This document shows, one piece after another, positions 53,576 through 61,837 of a DNA stretch of 64,000 nt. The notes beneath the pieces are model-generated. The model made no database searches, was not told the DNA's origin, and was given only the letters and a program-made list of their open reading frames with translations. Positions within the stretch are counted from its first letter, which is position 1. Each line of letters begins with the position of its first letter. Origin of the DNA: Candidatus Aminicenantota bacterium (GTDB lineage: Bacteria > Acidobacteriota > Aminicenantia > Aminicenantales > Aminicenantaceae); contig JAFGMO010000047.1 in NCBI GenBank assembly GCA_016927475.1, positions 62,001 through 126,000 of the forward strand, given 5' to 3'. A program made the translations under genes and the position numbers.

Positions 53576-54235
53576 TTATGCTTTATATTTTTGAATATCA
53601 CTTTTGAAACTCTTTAGGACATCTTGAATGGCAAAATGTCCGGCCAGCTGCAACCGCTGTTGAACCGCCGGTTGTTTGATGTTTAACCTTTTCGCAATTT
53701 GTGTCTGGTTCTCAGATCTTAACCAGTAAAACACCGCCTCAGCCTGCTCCTCCGTCCATCTTTGCATCAGTGCATCCAAAAACACCATGAAAACCGACCA
53801 TTTTTTGTTCGTCTCAGGCCATGGTGTCAAAAGAGCAAGGCGCCTGTAGCTTTTAAGGCTATCCAGGGCACTGCCGGACAATCTGAAAGCTTGGCCGTCA
53901 CTTTCCTGGATTTTTTCTTCATTTAGATACTGGATTTCGCCCAAACCTATTCCCTGCCGGATATCGAGGGGCATGGATTTTGGCGCTTTCTTTATAAGCT
54001 GGGTTCTCAAGAGGATCGCATACCTCAAAACCTCTGAAGGATCATAGGCAAGAATCTGGAAAGAATCGCCGCGAAAAAATCCCGAAAACATAAATTTTTT
54101 TTGACGGAAATCAGGGATCTCATCAAGACCCTGCAAAACCTTTTCAACGGTGTTCATCCACTCAGAACGCCGGTCGGATAGAGCGGTCGACTTTACGACA
54201 TCCCCCGTGATAACCGCAGCCCAAGGATATTTCAT
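53576..54235 (-). CDS. SatD-family protein with C-terminal helix-turn-helix
   Basis: 219 residues. The start KYPWAAVITGDVVKSTALSDR and the following FFRGDSFQILAYDPSEVLRYAILLRTQL plus DIRQGIGLGEI are the SatD pattern, which resembles a degenerate nucleotide-cyclase-like fold. The last ~60 residues have a clear HTH (AEAVFYWLRSENQTQIAKRLN, then IKQPAVQQRLQLAG). SatD proteins are co-transcribed with membrane proteins, as with DUF3307 here. A perfect palindrome lies inside its own promoter, so the HTH is likely autoregulatory. The ligand is unknown. Confidence 0.85.
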   Translation of the reverse strand: MKYPWAAVITGDVVKSTALSDRRSEWMNTVEKVLQGLDEIPDFRQKKFMFSGFFRGDSFQILAYDPSEVLRYAILLRTQLIKKAPKSMPLDIRQGIGLGEIQYLNEEKIQESDGQAFRLSGSALDSLKSYRRLALLTPWPETNKKWSVFMVFLDALMQRWTEEQAEAVFYWLRSENQTQIAKRLNIKQPAVQQRLQLAGHFAIQDVLKSFKSDIQKYKA

Positions 54236-54261
54236 TATCAGTCTTAATCCTTATATGCGCA

Positions 54262-54289
54262 ATTATAAGCCTAATGGCTTATATGTCAA
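54262..54289 (-). promoter_or_regulatory. Promoter of the SatD-DUF3307 unit with embedded operator-like palindrome
   Basis: On the minus strand TTGACA (54284-54289), 16 nt, TATAAT (54262-54267), both perfect. The spacer is nearly all a 20-bp palindrome, TATAAGCC-TAAT-GGCTTATA (54264-54283), overlapping the -10 box. Binding there would block RNA polymerase. Confidence 0.75.
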
Positions 54290-54335
54290 GAGGTTTTTTT
54301 ATCCCAGCCCCCGGGAACTCCAACACGTCCATCCG

Positions 54336-55181
54336 TCAAGACAACTCTTCATCAAGGACCCGGAAAAACTTATCACGGGCCTGCCGTTCAATCCATGGCT
54401 TGTGGCCGCAGTGTTCAAGAAGGATAAAACGGAAATCCCTAATTACGCTCTGTAAGGGTTTCCAAACTCCTTCGGCCGGATGAGGATCATTGTTCCCATG
54501 GATCGCGGTTACAGGACATTTGATGTCACCTGCCAGAGTCAGAAGACGGCCGCTTTTTCTCATTTCCGCGGCTTCCCGCCAGACATTAAGAAAAATACCG
54601 GCCCGGATGATCATGTTATTTTCTTCGTTTTGATCCTTTGGCAAAGGATCAAAAGCATCGGCTTTTTCAATCAACAATCCAAGCCGGGCCAGAGCCCTAT
54701 TCCTTTCGCCCGGCTCTTTTCCCTCAAGGACATTCATGAGATATTTTACTTCCTCCCGGTCTTTCTTGTTCATATGCTCCATTCGCTTTTCCAGCATATT
54801 CGACGCGTATTTATCCTCAAACGGCCCGCTTCCGACGAGAATAAGCTTCTTAACGAGCATAGGATAACGAGCAGCCAGAATAAAACACAGCCAGGCGCCC
54901 CAGGAATATCCTACAAGATAAAGGGGAAGGTTTCCGTTTTGCTTTAAAACACGGGAAAGTTCTTCGACTTGTCCTTCAAGGGTAACTTCTGTTTGAAGAG
55001 GCTCCATAACCCCAAAACGCCGTCCCATCTCCCGGGCCACGGGAGCCATCTCTCCGGCCGCCCCCGGACCGCCGTGAACAACGGCCGTCCGGAAAGGTGG
55101 ATTTCCGTATTTTCTCAGATTTTTCAAAAATATCCTTTCACAACCTGTCCCCTTATCTTCACACAAAAAGGACACAGTCAT
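54336..55181 (-). CDS. Alpha/beta hydrolase (proline-iminopeptidase/esterase-like)
   Basis: 281 residues. The oxyanion motif HGGPGAAGEM and nucleophile Ser93 in GYSWGAW are clear; the acid is probably Asp in AIHGNNDPHPAEG and the base His in LEHCGHKPWIE. This layout is that of small-molecule esterases and iminopeptidases; no signal peptide, so it is cytoplasmic. It begins in a four-base ATGA overlap with the GT2 gene and so belongs to that unit. The pairing with a polyprenyl-phosphate-type glycosyltransferase may be accidental. Substrate unknown. Confidence 0.9.
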   Translation of the reverse strand: MTVSFLCEDKGTGCERIFLKNLRKYGNPPFRTAVVHGGPGAAGEMAPVAREMGRRFGVMEPLQTEVTLEGQVEELSRVLKQNGNLPLYLVGYSWGAWLCFILAARYPMLVKKLILVGSGPFEDKYASNMLEKRMEHMNKKDREEVKYLMNVLEGKEPGERNRALARLGLLIEKADAFDPLPKDQNEENNMIIRAGIFLNVWREAAEMRKSGRLLTLAGDIKCPVTAIHGNNDPHPAEGVWKPLQSVIRDFRFILLEHCGHKPWIERQARDKFFRVLDEELS

Positions 55182-55915
55182 GTGAACATCTTGAAGCGTT
55201 TGAAACCTTTTTTATGAAGTTTGAATTTAAAAAGTGTTTTCATGATGGACAGCCCATAGACTAAACTTCTGCCCAATCCAATCTGGGAGGCCTCCTGAAA
55301 GTAACGCGTTTGGATGGGTATTTCCCGGATGCGCAAATTGTGTATCACACCTTGAGCGATGATCTCGGAATCAAAAACAAAGTCATCAGAATTAAGCTCG
55401 AACTTCACCGTCTCCAGATAGCGGCGGGAGTAGGCGCGGAGTCCCGAGTGATACTCCGTTAGGTACATGTAAAAAACGGCGTTCTCCATCGCCGTCAGAA
55501 AAATATTGGCCAGGTATTTCCATTTGGGCATCCCCCCTTCCAGGGGATGGCCACCAAGCATGCGCGACCCGAAAACGGCGTCGCATTCCTCTTTTAGCAG
55601 AGACTCAATGAGCTGGGGGATGACGGTTGGGTCATACTGATGATCGGGATGAACCATGATAATGATATCCGCTCCTGCCTTGAGAGCTTCTCTGTAACAT
55701 GTTTTCTGGTTTCCTCCGTAACCTCTGTTTTTTTTGTGGACGACAACCCGCAATCCCAGTTTTCGGGCCAGATTTACCGTCCCGTCCCGGCTGCAGTCAT
55801 CGGTTAAGATGATGTCATCAATCCATTCCTTGGGTATATCATCGAGCGTCCGCTCCAACGTTTTTTCAGCGTTGTAAGCGGGCATGATGACAATAACTTT
55901 TTTGCCGTTTTTCAT
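55178..55915 (-). CDS. Glycosyltransferase family 2, dolichyl/polyprenyl-phosphate-mannose-synthase-like
   Basis: 245 residues with VIVIMPAYNAEKTLERTLDDIP, DDIILTDDCSRDGTVNLARK, a GYGGNQKTCYREAL lysine block and MVHPDHQYDP, the GT-A metal motif of this DPM1-like class. A C-terminal Lys/Phe-rich amphipathic end (FKFKLHKKGFKRFKMF) fits monolayer attachment. Such enzymes make polyprenyl-phosphate sugars, which GT-C transferases at 46966, 49327, 50949 and 56337 would use (inference from neighbourhood). It overlaps the alpha/beta hydrolase start by four bases. Confidence 0.9.
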   Translation of the reverse strand: MKNGKKVIVIMPAYNAEKTLERTLDDIPKEWIDDIILTDDCSRDGTVNLARKLGLRVVVHKKNRGYGGNQKTCYREALKAGADIIIMVHPDHQYDPTVIPQLIESLLKEECDAVFGSRMLGGHPLEGGMPKWKYLANIFLTAMENAVFYMYLTEYHSGLRAYSRRYLETVKFELNSDDFVFDSEIIAQGVIHNLRIREIPIQTRYFQEASQIGLGRSLVYGLSIMKTLFKFKLHKKGFKRFKMFT

Positions 55916-55979
55916 TTGCGGATTTTTCTCTTATACCATACTTTTCTTCTCTATGAAACACAACATCATATATCATTGA

Positions 55980-56198
55980 ATACTTTTTAACGCAGGTAAA
56001 AAAGAACATATGAATTCAGTCCTGGTTTTTAACCTTTCAGGGAAGTTATTATACAAATTCGGACTGGGAGAAAAATCAACGTCCCGTATCGTTGCACCGT
56101 TGAGCATCCTTCCGGAAAAAGACCATCTCATCATCCAAAACGCAGAGAAAAACAGCCTCGAATATTTCGATTTCAATGGAAATTATCTCAAGCGATAG
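55980..56198 (+). pseudogene. Remnant of a 6-bladed beta-propeller (NHL-like) protein
   Basis: An open stretch from 55980 to the TAG at 56196 encodes about 72 residues. From Met at 56010 it reads like two blades of the exported 6-bladed propeller family: VLVFNLSGKLLYKFGLGEKS, then LIIQNAEKNSLEYFDFNG. Full members are over 300 residues with a signal peptide, so this is the 3' end of a degraded gene. A TGA at 55977 closes the frame upstream, and no ribosome site is seen. It lies in the gap between a divergent GT2 gene and the second 786-aa protein. Confidence 0.6.
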
Positions 56199-56336
56199 CG
56201 AGGATGCAGAAGAACCGTAACAGGCTTCCCCAGTATGTGCTGCCTATGATGGTTTATAAAAAACACAAATAATGGAAAAAACTTCAAAGCCCTTCCTATT
56301 GACAGGCATCCATGTTTTTAATATCACATAGGAGCG

Positions 56337-58697
56337 ATGATACGGAAAAAGGAAGTCCCGGCCGCCTTATGGCTGTTCCTCTTTTCCTGTGGAGCGGCTC
56401 TGTTTATCAATCTTTATCTTGAACTTAACCGGCTGTCTATAAGCGACCACTCTTTTCCCTTCAATCCATGGATTTTCTTCCCAGTTCTAGCCTTTATGTT
56501 TGTCCTTCTGATTTTTATTCGGAAGGGACTTCTCCGCATCTTTTTCTCCGGAGAAGGCCGTCCTTCCTTCAAAGGAATGGCACCCATTCTTCCCCTCGGC
56601 CTTCTGTGGACGGCTCCCTTTCTCCTGGCAAATTACATCACCCGCCAAGACCTTCGCTGCCGCCTTCATGTCCTGGGAGCCTCCGCTATCCTTACTTCGC
56701 TGGCCCTTTTCTTACATCGAAGATTCCGGGAAAAAGGGAGCTTTTCATTTTTAAAAAAATGGGAAAAGTGGTTTTCCGCCCTGAGCTTGCGTAAAAAGCT
56801 TGTCCTGCTTTTTGCCGCAGCCTTCATCATCTACCAGCTCTGCACCCTGGTTTTGATTTGGAAAGGCCGGACTTTTTCCGGAGATGAACCCTATTATCTT
56901 CTTTCCACTCACAGCCTGCTTAAGGACGGGGACCTCAACGTCCGGAACAATTACCTGGAAAAAGACTACTTTTTTTTCTACGACAGGGAAAAATCACCCA
57001 ACTTGACCCTGCAACCCTACGCCCGAGAAGGGAAAAAAGGGGGAAGCTTCTGGTATCCCATCAACATGCCCGGCATTTCCGTACTCATGATCCCCGCCTA
57101 CGCCCTGGCGCAGTATGCCAAAGGAAATCTTATGGTATTCCTTCTTAAGGGCAGTCTTTCCCTATGGGCTGTTTTTCTCGGTCTGCAGCTTTTCCTTTTT
57201 GCCCGCGAGCTTTGGTTTAATGAGCGAACGGCGTTTATGTTGTGGTTCCTGTACGCCTTCACCGCCCCTGTTCTCTTTTATGCCGTTCACCTTTATCCAG
57301 AGATTCCCATCGCCCTTTTTTCTCTGTATGTTTTCCGGAAAGCCCATTCAAAAAAATCCCTTGGACTCGGCCACTATCTTTTGATGGGTTTTCTGCTAGC
57401 TCTTTTCCCCTGGTTCGGACTGAAATACAATCTGATCATGGGTGCGGTTATCCTGGCCGCCCTCTATCTTCTCTGGACACAGCACCGGGCACGGGTCCGG
57501 TTGCTGGCTTTTCTGGCCCCGCCCCTTATTTCCATGGGATTTTTTTATCTATATGTTTTCCACCTCTACGGAACATTCTCTCCTTTCGCCATTTACGAAG
57601 GCGTCCTCACTCCGGATAAAGCACAGTCGTTCCGGCAGGTCGTCCTGAGTATTCCGGTTATGCTCCGGCTGGAAACCCTCCTCGACTATTTTCTCGACCA
57701 GAGAGACGGGCTGCTGCTCTACGCTCCATTATATTTCTTTTCCTTCCTCGGGTTTATCGAGCTTTTCCGGCGGAAAAAACGGGATTTTTTCCTCTTCGGT
57801 ATGATCGTGCTGCCTTTTATCCTCAATTACGCTCTGCTCTCTCACCGCCAGGGTTTCTCCCCCCAGGGGCGTGTTCTCTGCCCCCTAACGTGGATCGGAA
57901 TGATCGGAGTGGGGTATTTCTGGGTTTATAACCGGAAAAGGATCTTCAAGAATGTCTTTATCGTCTGCTGTATTTTAAGCCTGACCGCGGTTGTTCTACT
58001 CCTTCTTCAACCGACCTTCCTCTACCAGCCTACGACCCATGAGCATACCGCCCGGCCCGGTGACATGTTTGTCCATCTCAGCAGCATCAAAACATTCCTG
58101 CCCCATTTTCTGCCGTCGTTCATCAAGATCGACAACTCAGGCTACTGGCCCAACTATATCTGGATTTTTATCCTTGGAGGTGTCGTGGCTTTCTATGCTT
58201 TCCAAAAAAAAGAGCGGCTTTCGGGACGTTTTTGGAGACCGGCGGTGGTCTGCCTTCTTTTGGCGGTTGTTTTTACCCTATGGGTAATCTATCCCGGAAC
58301 TTCCCTTTATCCAACCCGGGTTGTCCGTTATTCCCCCCAGCGTGCCCTCGGCTTTTACATGTTCCCTATGGGAAAAGGTGTCGTAGCCAAAAATGAAGGA
58401 GACTTTTATCTCCACTACGACAAGACTTATACCATGCTTTTCAGCTCCCGAAAACCCTTGGAAAACATTACGCTGGAATTCGGATCGGAAAAAGGGGAAT
58501 TTGATATCGAAATGGAATTTTTCGACCTTCCCCTTTATAGAGGCAAAACCGATCACGAAATCCGGGAAATCAACTTCACACCCGAAGCTTTTTATCCCTT
58601 AAAAAAGCTCTGCCTCTACCAGATAAACATCAGTCTAAAACAGCTCTCCGATGAGCTTTTACTCCGCCATCCCTTTTATCTGAGGATTATTCCCTGA
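56337..58697 (+). CDS. GT-C/PMT-like membrane glycosyltransferase (paralogue 2, 786 aa)
   Basis: 786 residues, the same length as the protein at 46966. About twelve transmembrane helices and the same marks: FSGDEPYYLLSTHSLLKDGDLN, YFLDQRDGLLLYAPLYF, HLYPEIPIALFSLYVFRKA and a beta-rich tail (NITLEFGSEKGEFDIEMEF). The Asp-Glu in the first loop is the likely catalytic or metal-binding pair. Both copies keep every motif, so both are probably active, perhaps with different donor or acceptor. Its start at 56337 is chosen because upstream codons are stops or not propeller related. A single-gene transcript is likely. Confidence 0.75.
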   Translation: MIRKKEVPAALWLFLFSCGAALFINLYLELNRLSISDHSFPFNPWIFFPVLAFMFVLLIFIRKGLLRIFFSGEGRPSFKGMAPILPLGLLWTAPFLLANYITRQDLRCRLHVLGASAILTSLALFLHRRFREKGSFSFLKKWEKWFSALSLRKKLVLLFAAAFIIYQLCTLVLIWKGRTFSGDEPYYLLSTHSLLKDGDLNVRNNYLEKDYFFFYDREKSPNLTLQPYAREGKKGGSFWYPINMPGISVLMIPAYALAQYAKGNLMVFLLKGSLSLWAVFLGLQLFLFARELWFNERTAFMLWFLYAFTAPVLFYAVHLYPEIPIALFSLYVFRKAHSKKSLGLGHYLLMGFLLALFPWFGLKYNLIMGAVILAALYLLWTQHRARVRLLAFLAPPLISMGFFYLYVFHLYGTFSPFAIYEGVLTPDKAQSFRQVVLSIPVMLRLETLLDYFLDQRDGLLLYAPLYFFSFLGFIELFRRKKRDFFLFGMIVLPFILNYALLSHRQGFSPQGRVLCPLTWIGMIGVGYFWVYNRKRIFKNVFIVCCILSLTAVVLLLLQPTFLYQPTTHEHTARPGDMFVHLSSIKTFLPHFLPSFIKIDNSGYWPNYIWIFILGGVVAFYAFQKKERLSGRFWRPAVVCLLLAVVFTLWVIYPGTSLYPTRVVRYSPQRALGFYMFPMGKGVVAKNEGDFYLHYDKTYTMLFSSRKPLENITLEFGSEKGEFDIEMEFFDLPLYRGKTDHEIREINFTPEAFYPLKKLCLYQINISLKQLSDELLLRHPFYLRIIP

Positions 58698-58878
58698 CCC
58701 ATCGCTGACAAATCAAGCCCTTCCATGAATCATTATTTTTTTGTGTGTCTTCGCTTTATGCTCCGACAAACATGAATTTTCTTGATAATCCAACCAAAAA
58801 ATTCCGTCAGCTTTTTCCGCAAATCGAAAAATCCTTCTTTCTTGTAACTTTTTGTATGTTTTTACGTATATATCAATA

Positions 58879-58903
58879 TGAATAGTTTAAATAAAACCAT
58901 TCA
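58879..58903. promoter_or_regulatory. Imperfect palindrome, candidate PadR operator
   Basis: Arms TGAATAGTTT (58879-58888) and AAACCATTCA (58894-58903) pair at nine of ten positions across five bases. It lies 28 nt before the PadR start, where autorepression would act. Confidence 0.45.
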
Positions 58904-58930
58904 AATCAAACCATAATACAAGAGGCACCC

Positions 58931-59254
58931 ATGTCGCTACCATCGAGGATCGAAGAAATTTTGCTTTTGGCCATTTGGAAATTGAAGGATAAGGCCTATG
59001 GAATCGCCATTCGCCGCCGGGTGGAAAAAGAGACCGGCCTGGCTTGGCTGTCCGAAGCGATCTACGCTCCTTTGAGCCGCCTCAAAGAAAAAGGATACGT
59101 CGAAACCATAAAAGCAAAAAATCCCACGGAAAAGAGCGGACGCCCCAGGGTCTATTACCGGCTCACACCTTCCGGCATGGAACGGTTGATTTCCGCACAG
59201 AAAGTCAACAAGTCCTTGTGGGAAGGTGTTCCCGATTTGAAAAAAGAACAGTGA
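58931..59254 (+). CDS. PadR-family transcriptional regulator (second copy)
   Basis: 107 residues with the same landmarks as the first PadR (IEEILLLAIWKLKDKAYGIAI, GRPRVYYRLTPSGMERL). Paralogue rather than duplicate: many positions differ. AGAGGC is close before ATG 58931, and a palindrome stands 28 nt ahead. The stop overlaps the GTG start of the permease gene (GTGA). Together the two pairs suggest each PadR controls its own coupled permease. Confidence 0.93.
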   Translation: MSLPSRIEEILLLAIWKLKDKAYGIAIRRRVEKETGLAWLSEAIYAPLSRLKEKGYVETIKAKNPTEKSGRPRVYYRLTPSGMERLISAQKVNKSLWEGVPDLKKEQ

Positions 59255-61830
59255 AAACAAAGAACAACAGGTCCAGAATACCCGAGTTGACCCGTTTTTT
59301 TCTGGGCTTTTTAGCCGACGAACACATGCGGGAGACCATCATCGAAGACTTGGAAGACCGTTATGCCTTCGTTCGAGAAAAAAAAGGCCCTTTTGTCTCT
59401 GGAATAATCTGGTTTTCCAAACTTTTTTTCATCCTGGTGATATTCCTTATTAAATCTTTTCTATGGAGAACCATCATGTTCAAAAATTATCTGAAAACTT
59501 CCTTAAGAAACCTCAAAAGGAACAAGGGATATTCCCTCATCAATATGACCGGCCTGGCCGTAGGCATGGCCTGCTTTCTGCTCATCGTCATGTGGGTCAC
59601 CGACGAACTCAGCTACGACCGCTGGCACGAACAAGCCGATAGCATATACATCGTTACCTATAAACAGCCGAATTCCTCAAGGTTCGCTATCTACGGATGC
59701 GGGGCGATCGGCCCGGCTCTGCAACAGCAATATCCCGAGGTCACCCACTTCTCCCGACGCTTTGGGCCTGTCAGCTCCCCCCTGCGCTACAAGGACAAAA
59801 GCTTCAGCGGGGATGTGAACGGTGTGGACCCCGGTTTTTTTGATATCTTCAGCCTGACTTTTCTCAAAGGCACACCGGGCGGCGCCCTGAACGACCCCAA
59901 TTCGCTCGTTCTCACCGAAAGCATGGCGAAAAAATATTTCGGCAGCGAAGACCCGGTCGGCAAAACCATGCATTTTGAGTGGTGGGGAACATGGCATGAT
60001 TTCCGCGTGACGGCCGTCATCGCCGACCTTCCCGGCAACACGCATCTGGAATTCGATTACCTTCTGCCGATCGATTTCGTCACCCGCTCCGGCATGAGAT
60101 TCGAAACCTGGACGGATATCGCCTACAAAAATTACGTAAGATTGCGCCAAGGCTCAGATATTAATGAGGTCAATGCTAAAATTTCAGGAATCATGCGTGA
60201 GCATGTGCCGGATTGGGAAAGCGATGTGGCGCTCTTTCCCACCCGCGATATCCATCTTCAATACAGCACCTCAGGCGCCAAATCCGTGACCTATGTAAAA
60301 ATCTTTTCCCTGGTCGGGCTTCTCATTCTGGCCATGGCCTGCATCAATTTTATCAATTTGAGCACCGCCCTGTCGGCCAAACAGGCTCGCGAAGTGGCGA
60401 TGCGAAAGGTAATCGGAGCGAAACGAACACAATTGGTCTACCAGCATCTCGGCGATTCCATGCTCAAAACATTCATCGCTCTTATCGGTTCATTGGTGCT
60501 TATCAAGTTGTTGCTTCCCGGTGTAAATGCCGTCAGCGGAAAATCGCTGGCGCTAAGCCTGAATGGAACGCTTGCTCTTCAGATGTTGTTCCTGACGCTG
60601 TTTGTGAGCACGGCGGCCGGCCTTTACCCGGCCCTCCATTTGTCAGGATTCCGGCCCGCTGCGGTTATCACCCGGTCCTCGACTTCCCGCGGAGGCAGTC
60701 CCCTCTTCCGCAAGATCCTGGTGGTGGTCCAATTCACTGTTTCCATTCTGCTTATCATCTCCTCAGTGGTGGTTTTGCGGCAGTCCACGTTTATGCGCAG
60801 CCGGGATTGGGGAATCAACCCCGAATATGTCCTCAATATGGAACTGCGCGGAGGCATCCGCAATAATTACCGGGCCGTTCGAGAGGCCCTGCTTCGAAGG
60901 CCCGACGTTAAGTCCGTCTGTATAACCAACGGGTCGCTCAACAAACGTTTCACCACGGACAAGGCGGACTGGGAGGGACGCAAGCCGGGAGAAAAGCTCT
61001 CCATGGCCATCCATTCGGTGGATTTTGAATATGACGATGTTTTCGGTCTCGAAACGGTCGAAGGACGCTATTTTTCGAGAGAGTATTCGACGGATATCAC
61101 GGAGGCTGTTATCCTTAACGAAACGGCCGTTCACCGTATGGGAATGGAAAATCCTATCGGCAAACGCTTTAACGTCCCGCTTCCCTTTGATCCCGACCGC
61201 AAGGGACGAATTGTGGGCATCGTCAAAGACTTTCACTTCAGATCCCTTCATGAACCCATCGCTCCCTTGATCCTGGTGATCGCGCCGGGCTGGTTTACCG
61301 ACTTTTATGTCCGGCTGGACGGAAGAGATTTGAAGGGATCGATGGCAGCCATCGAAAAAATCATAAAAACGCACGCTCCGGCCTCTCCTTTTGACTACCG
61401 TTTCCTGGATGAAGAAATCGACGGGCTCTACCGCGCCGAGATCAGGTTTGGAAAATTGTTGCGGTCCGGAACATTGCTGGCCGTGCTAATCGCCTGCTTG
61501 GGACTTTTCGGCCTGGCTTTGTTTGCGGCCGAGCAGCGTACCAAGGAAATCGGAATCCGAAAAGTGCTGGGATCATCGACAGCCGGAATCGTGGCCCTTC
61601 TCTCGAAGGATTTCCTGTTGTGGGTGGGAATCGCCAACCTGATCGCCTGGCCGGCCGCCTGGTGGCTGATGCACCTGTGGCTGCAAAACTTTGCCTACCG
61701 TATCCCGCTGACAATCTGGCCCTTTCTGCTTTCGGCCGCCGCAGCGCTGGTGATCGCCTGGCTGACTGTAAGCTGGCAGTCCATCCGGGCTGCCACAGCC
61801 AATCCTATCGATTCCCTAAGGTATGAATAG
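59251..61830 (+). CDS. FtsX/MacB-like ABC transporter permease (second copy)
   Basis: 859 residues from GTG 59251, which overlaps the PadR stop by four bases; the open frame goes back to 59044, but the upstream part is the PadR gene in another frame. The prefix domain (~1-65: LGFLADEHMRETIIEDLEDRYAF) is followed by MFKNYLKTSLRNLKRNKGYSLIN, a first MacB core (ELSYDRWHEQADSIYIV), FtsX helices (VAMRKVIGAKRTQL), a second core and a final FtsX block (RTKEIGIRKVLGSS) ending ANPIDSLRYE. No ATPase is adjacent. It shares ends and order with the copy at 10632-13235. Confidence 0.9.
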   Translation: MKTKNNRSRIPELTRFFLGFLADEHMRETIIEDLEDRYAFVREKKGPFVSGIIWFSKLFFILVIFLIKSFLWRTIMFKNYLKTSLRNLKRNKGYSLINMTGLAVGMACFLLIVMWVTDELSYDRWHEQADSIYIVTYKQPNSSRFAIYGCGAIGPALQQQYPEVTHFSRRFGPVSSPLRYKDKSFSGDVNGVDPGFFDIFSLTFLKGTPGGALNDPNSLVLTESMAKKYFGSEDPVGKTMHFEWWGTWHDFRVTAVIADLPGNTHLEFDYLLPIDFVTRSGMRFETWTDIAYKNYVRLRQGSDINEVNAKISGIMREHVPDWESDVALFPTRDIHLQYSTSGAKSVTYVKIFSLVGLLILAMACINFINLSTALSAKQAREVAMRKVIGAKRTQLVYQHLGDSMLKTFIALIGSLVLIKLLLPGVNAVSGKSLALSLNGTLALQMLFLTLFVSTAAGLYPALHLSGFRPAAVITRSSTSRGGSPLFRKILVVVQFTVSILLIISSVVVLRQSTFMRSRDWGINPEYVLNMELRGGIRNNYRAVREALLRRPDVKSVCITNGSLNKRFTTDKADWEGRKPGEKLSMAIHSVDFEYDDVFGLETVEGRYFSREYSTDITEAVILNETAVHRMGMENPIGKRFNVPLPFDPDRKGRIVGIVKDFHFRSLHEPIAPLILVIAPGWFTDFYVRLDGRDLKGSMAAIEKIIKTHAPASPFDYRFLDEEIDGLYRAEIRFGKLLRSGTLLAVLIACLGLFGLALFAAEQRTKEIGIRKVLGSSTAGIVALLSKDFLLWVGIANLIAWPAAWWLMHLWLQNFAYRIPLTIWPFLLSAAAALVIAWLTVSWQSIRAATANPIDSLRYE

Positions 61831-61837
61831 AGCAGAT

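Noticed and set aside
59044-59250. N-terminal extension of the second permease
   Set aside because: It overlaps the PadR gene in another frame; GTG 59251 with the GTGA overlap matches the other pair.
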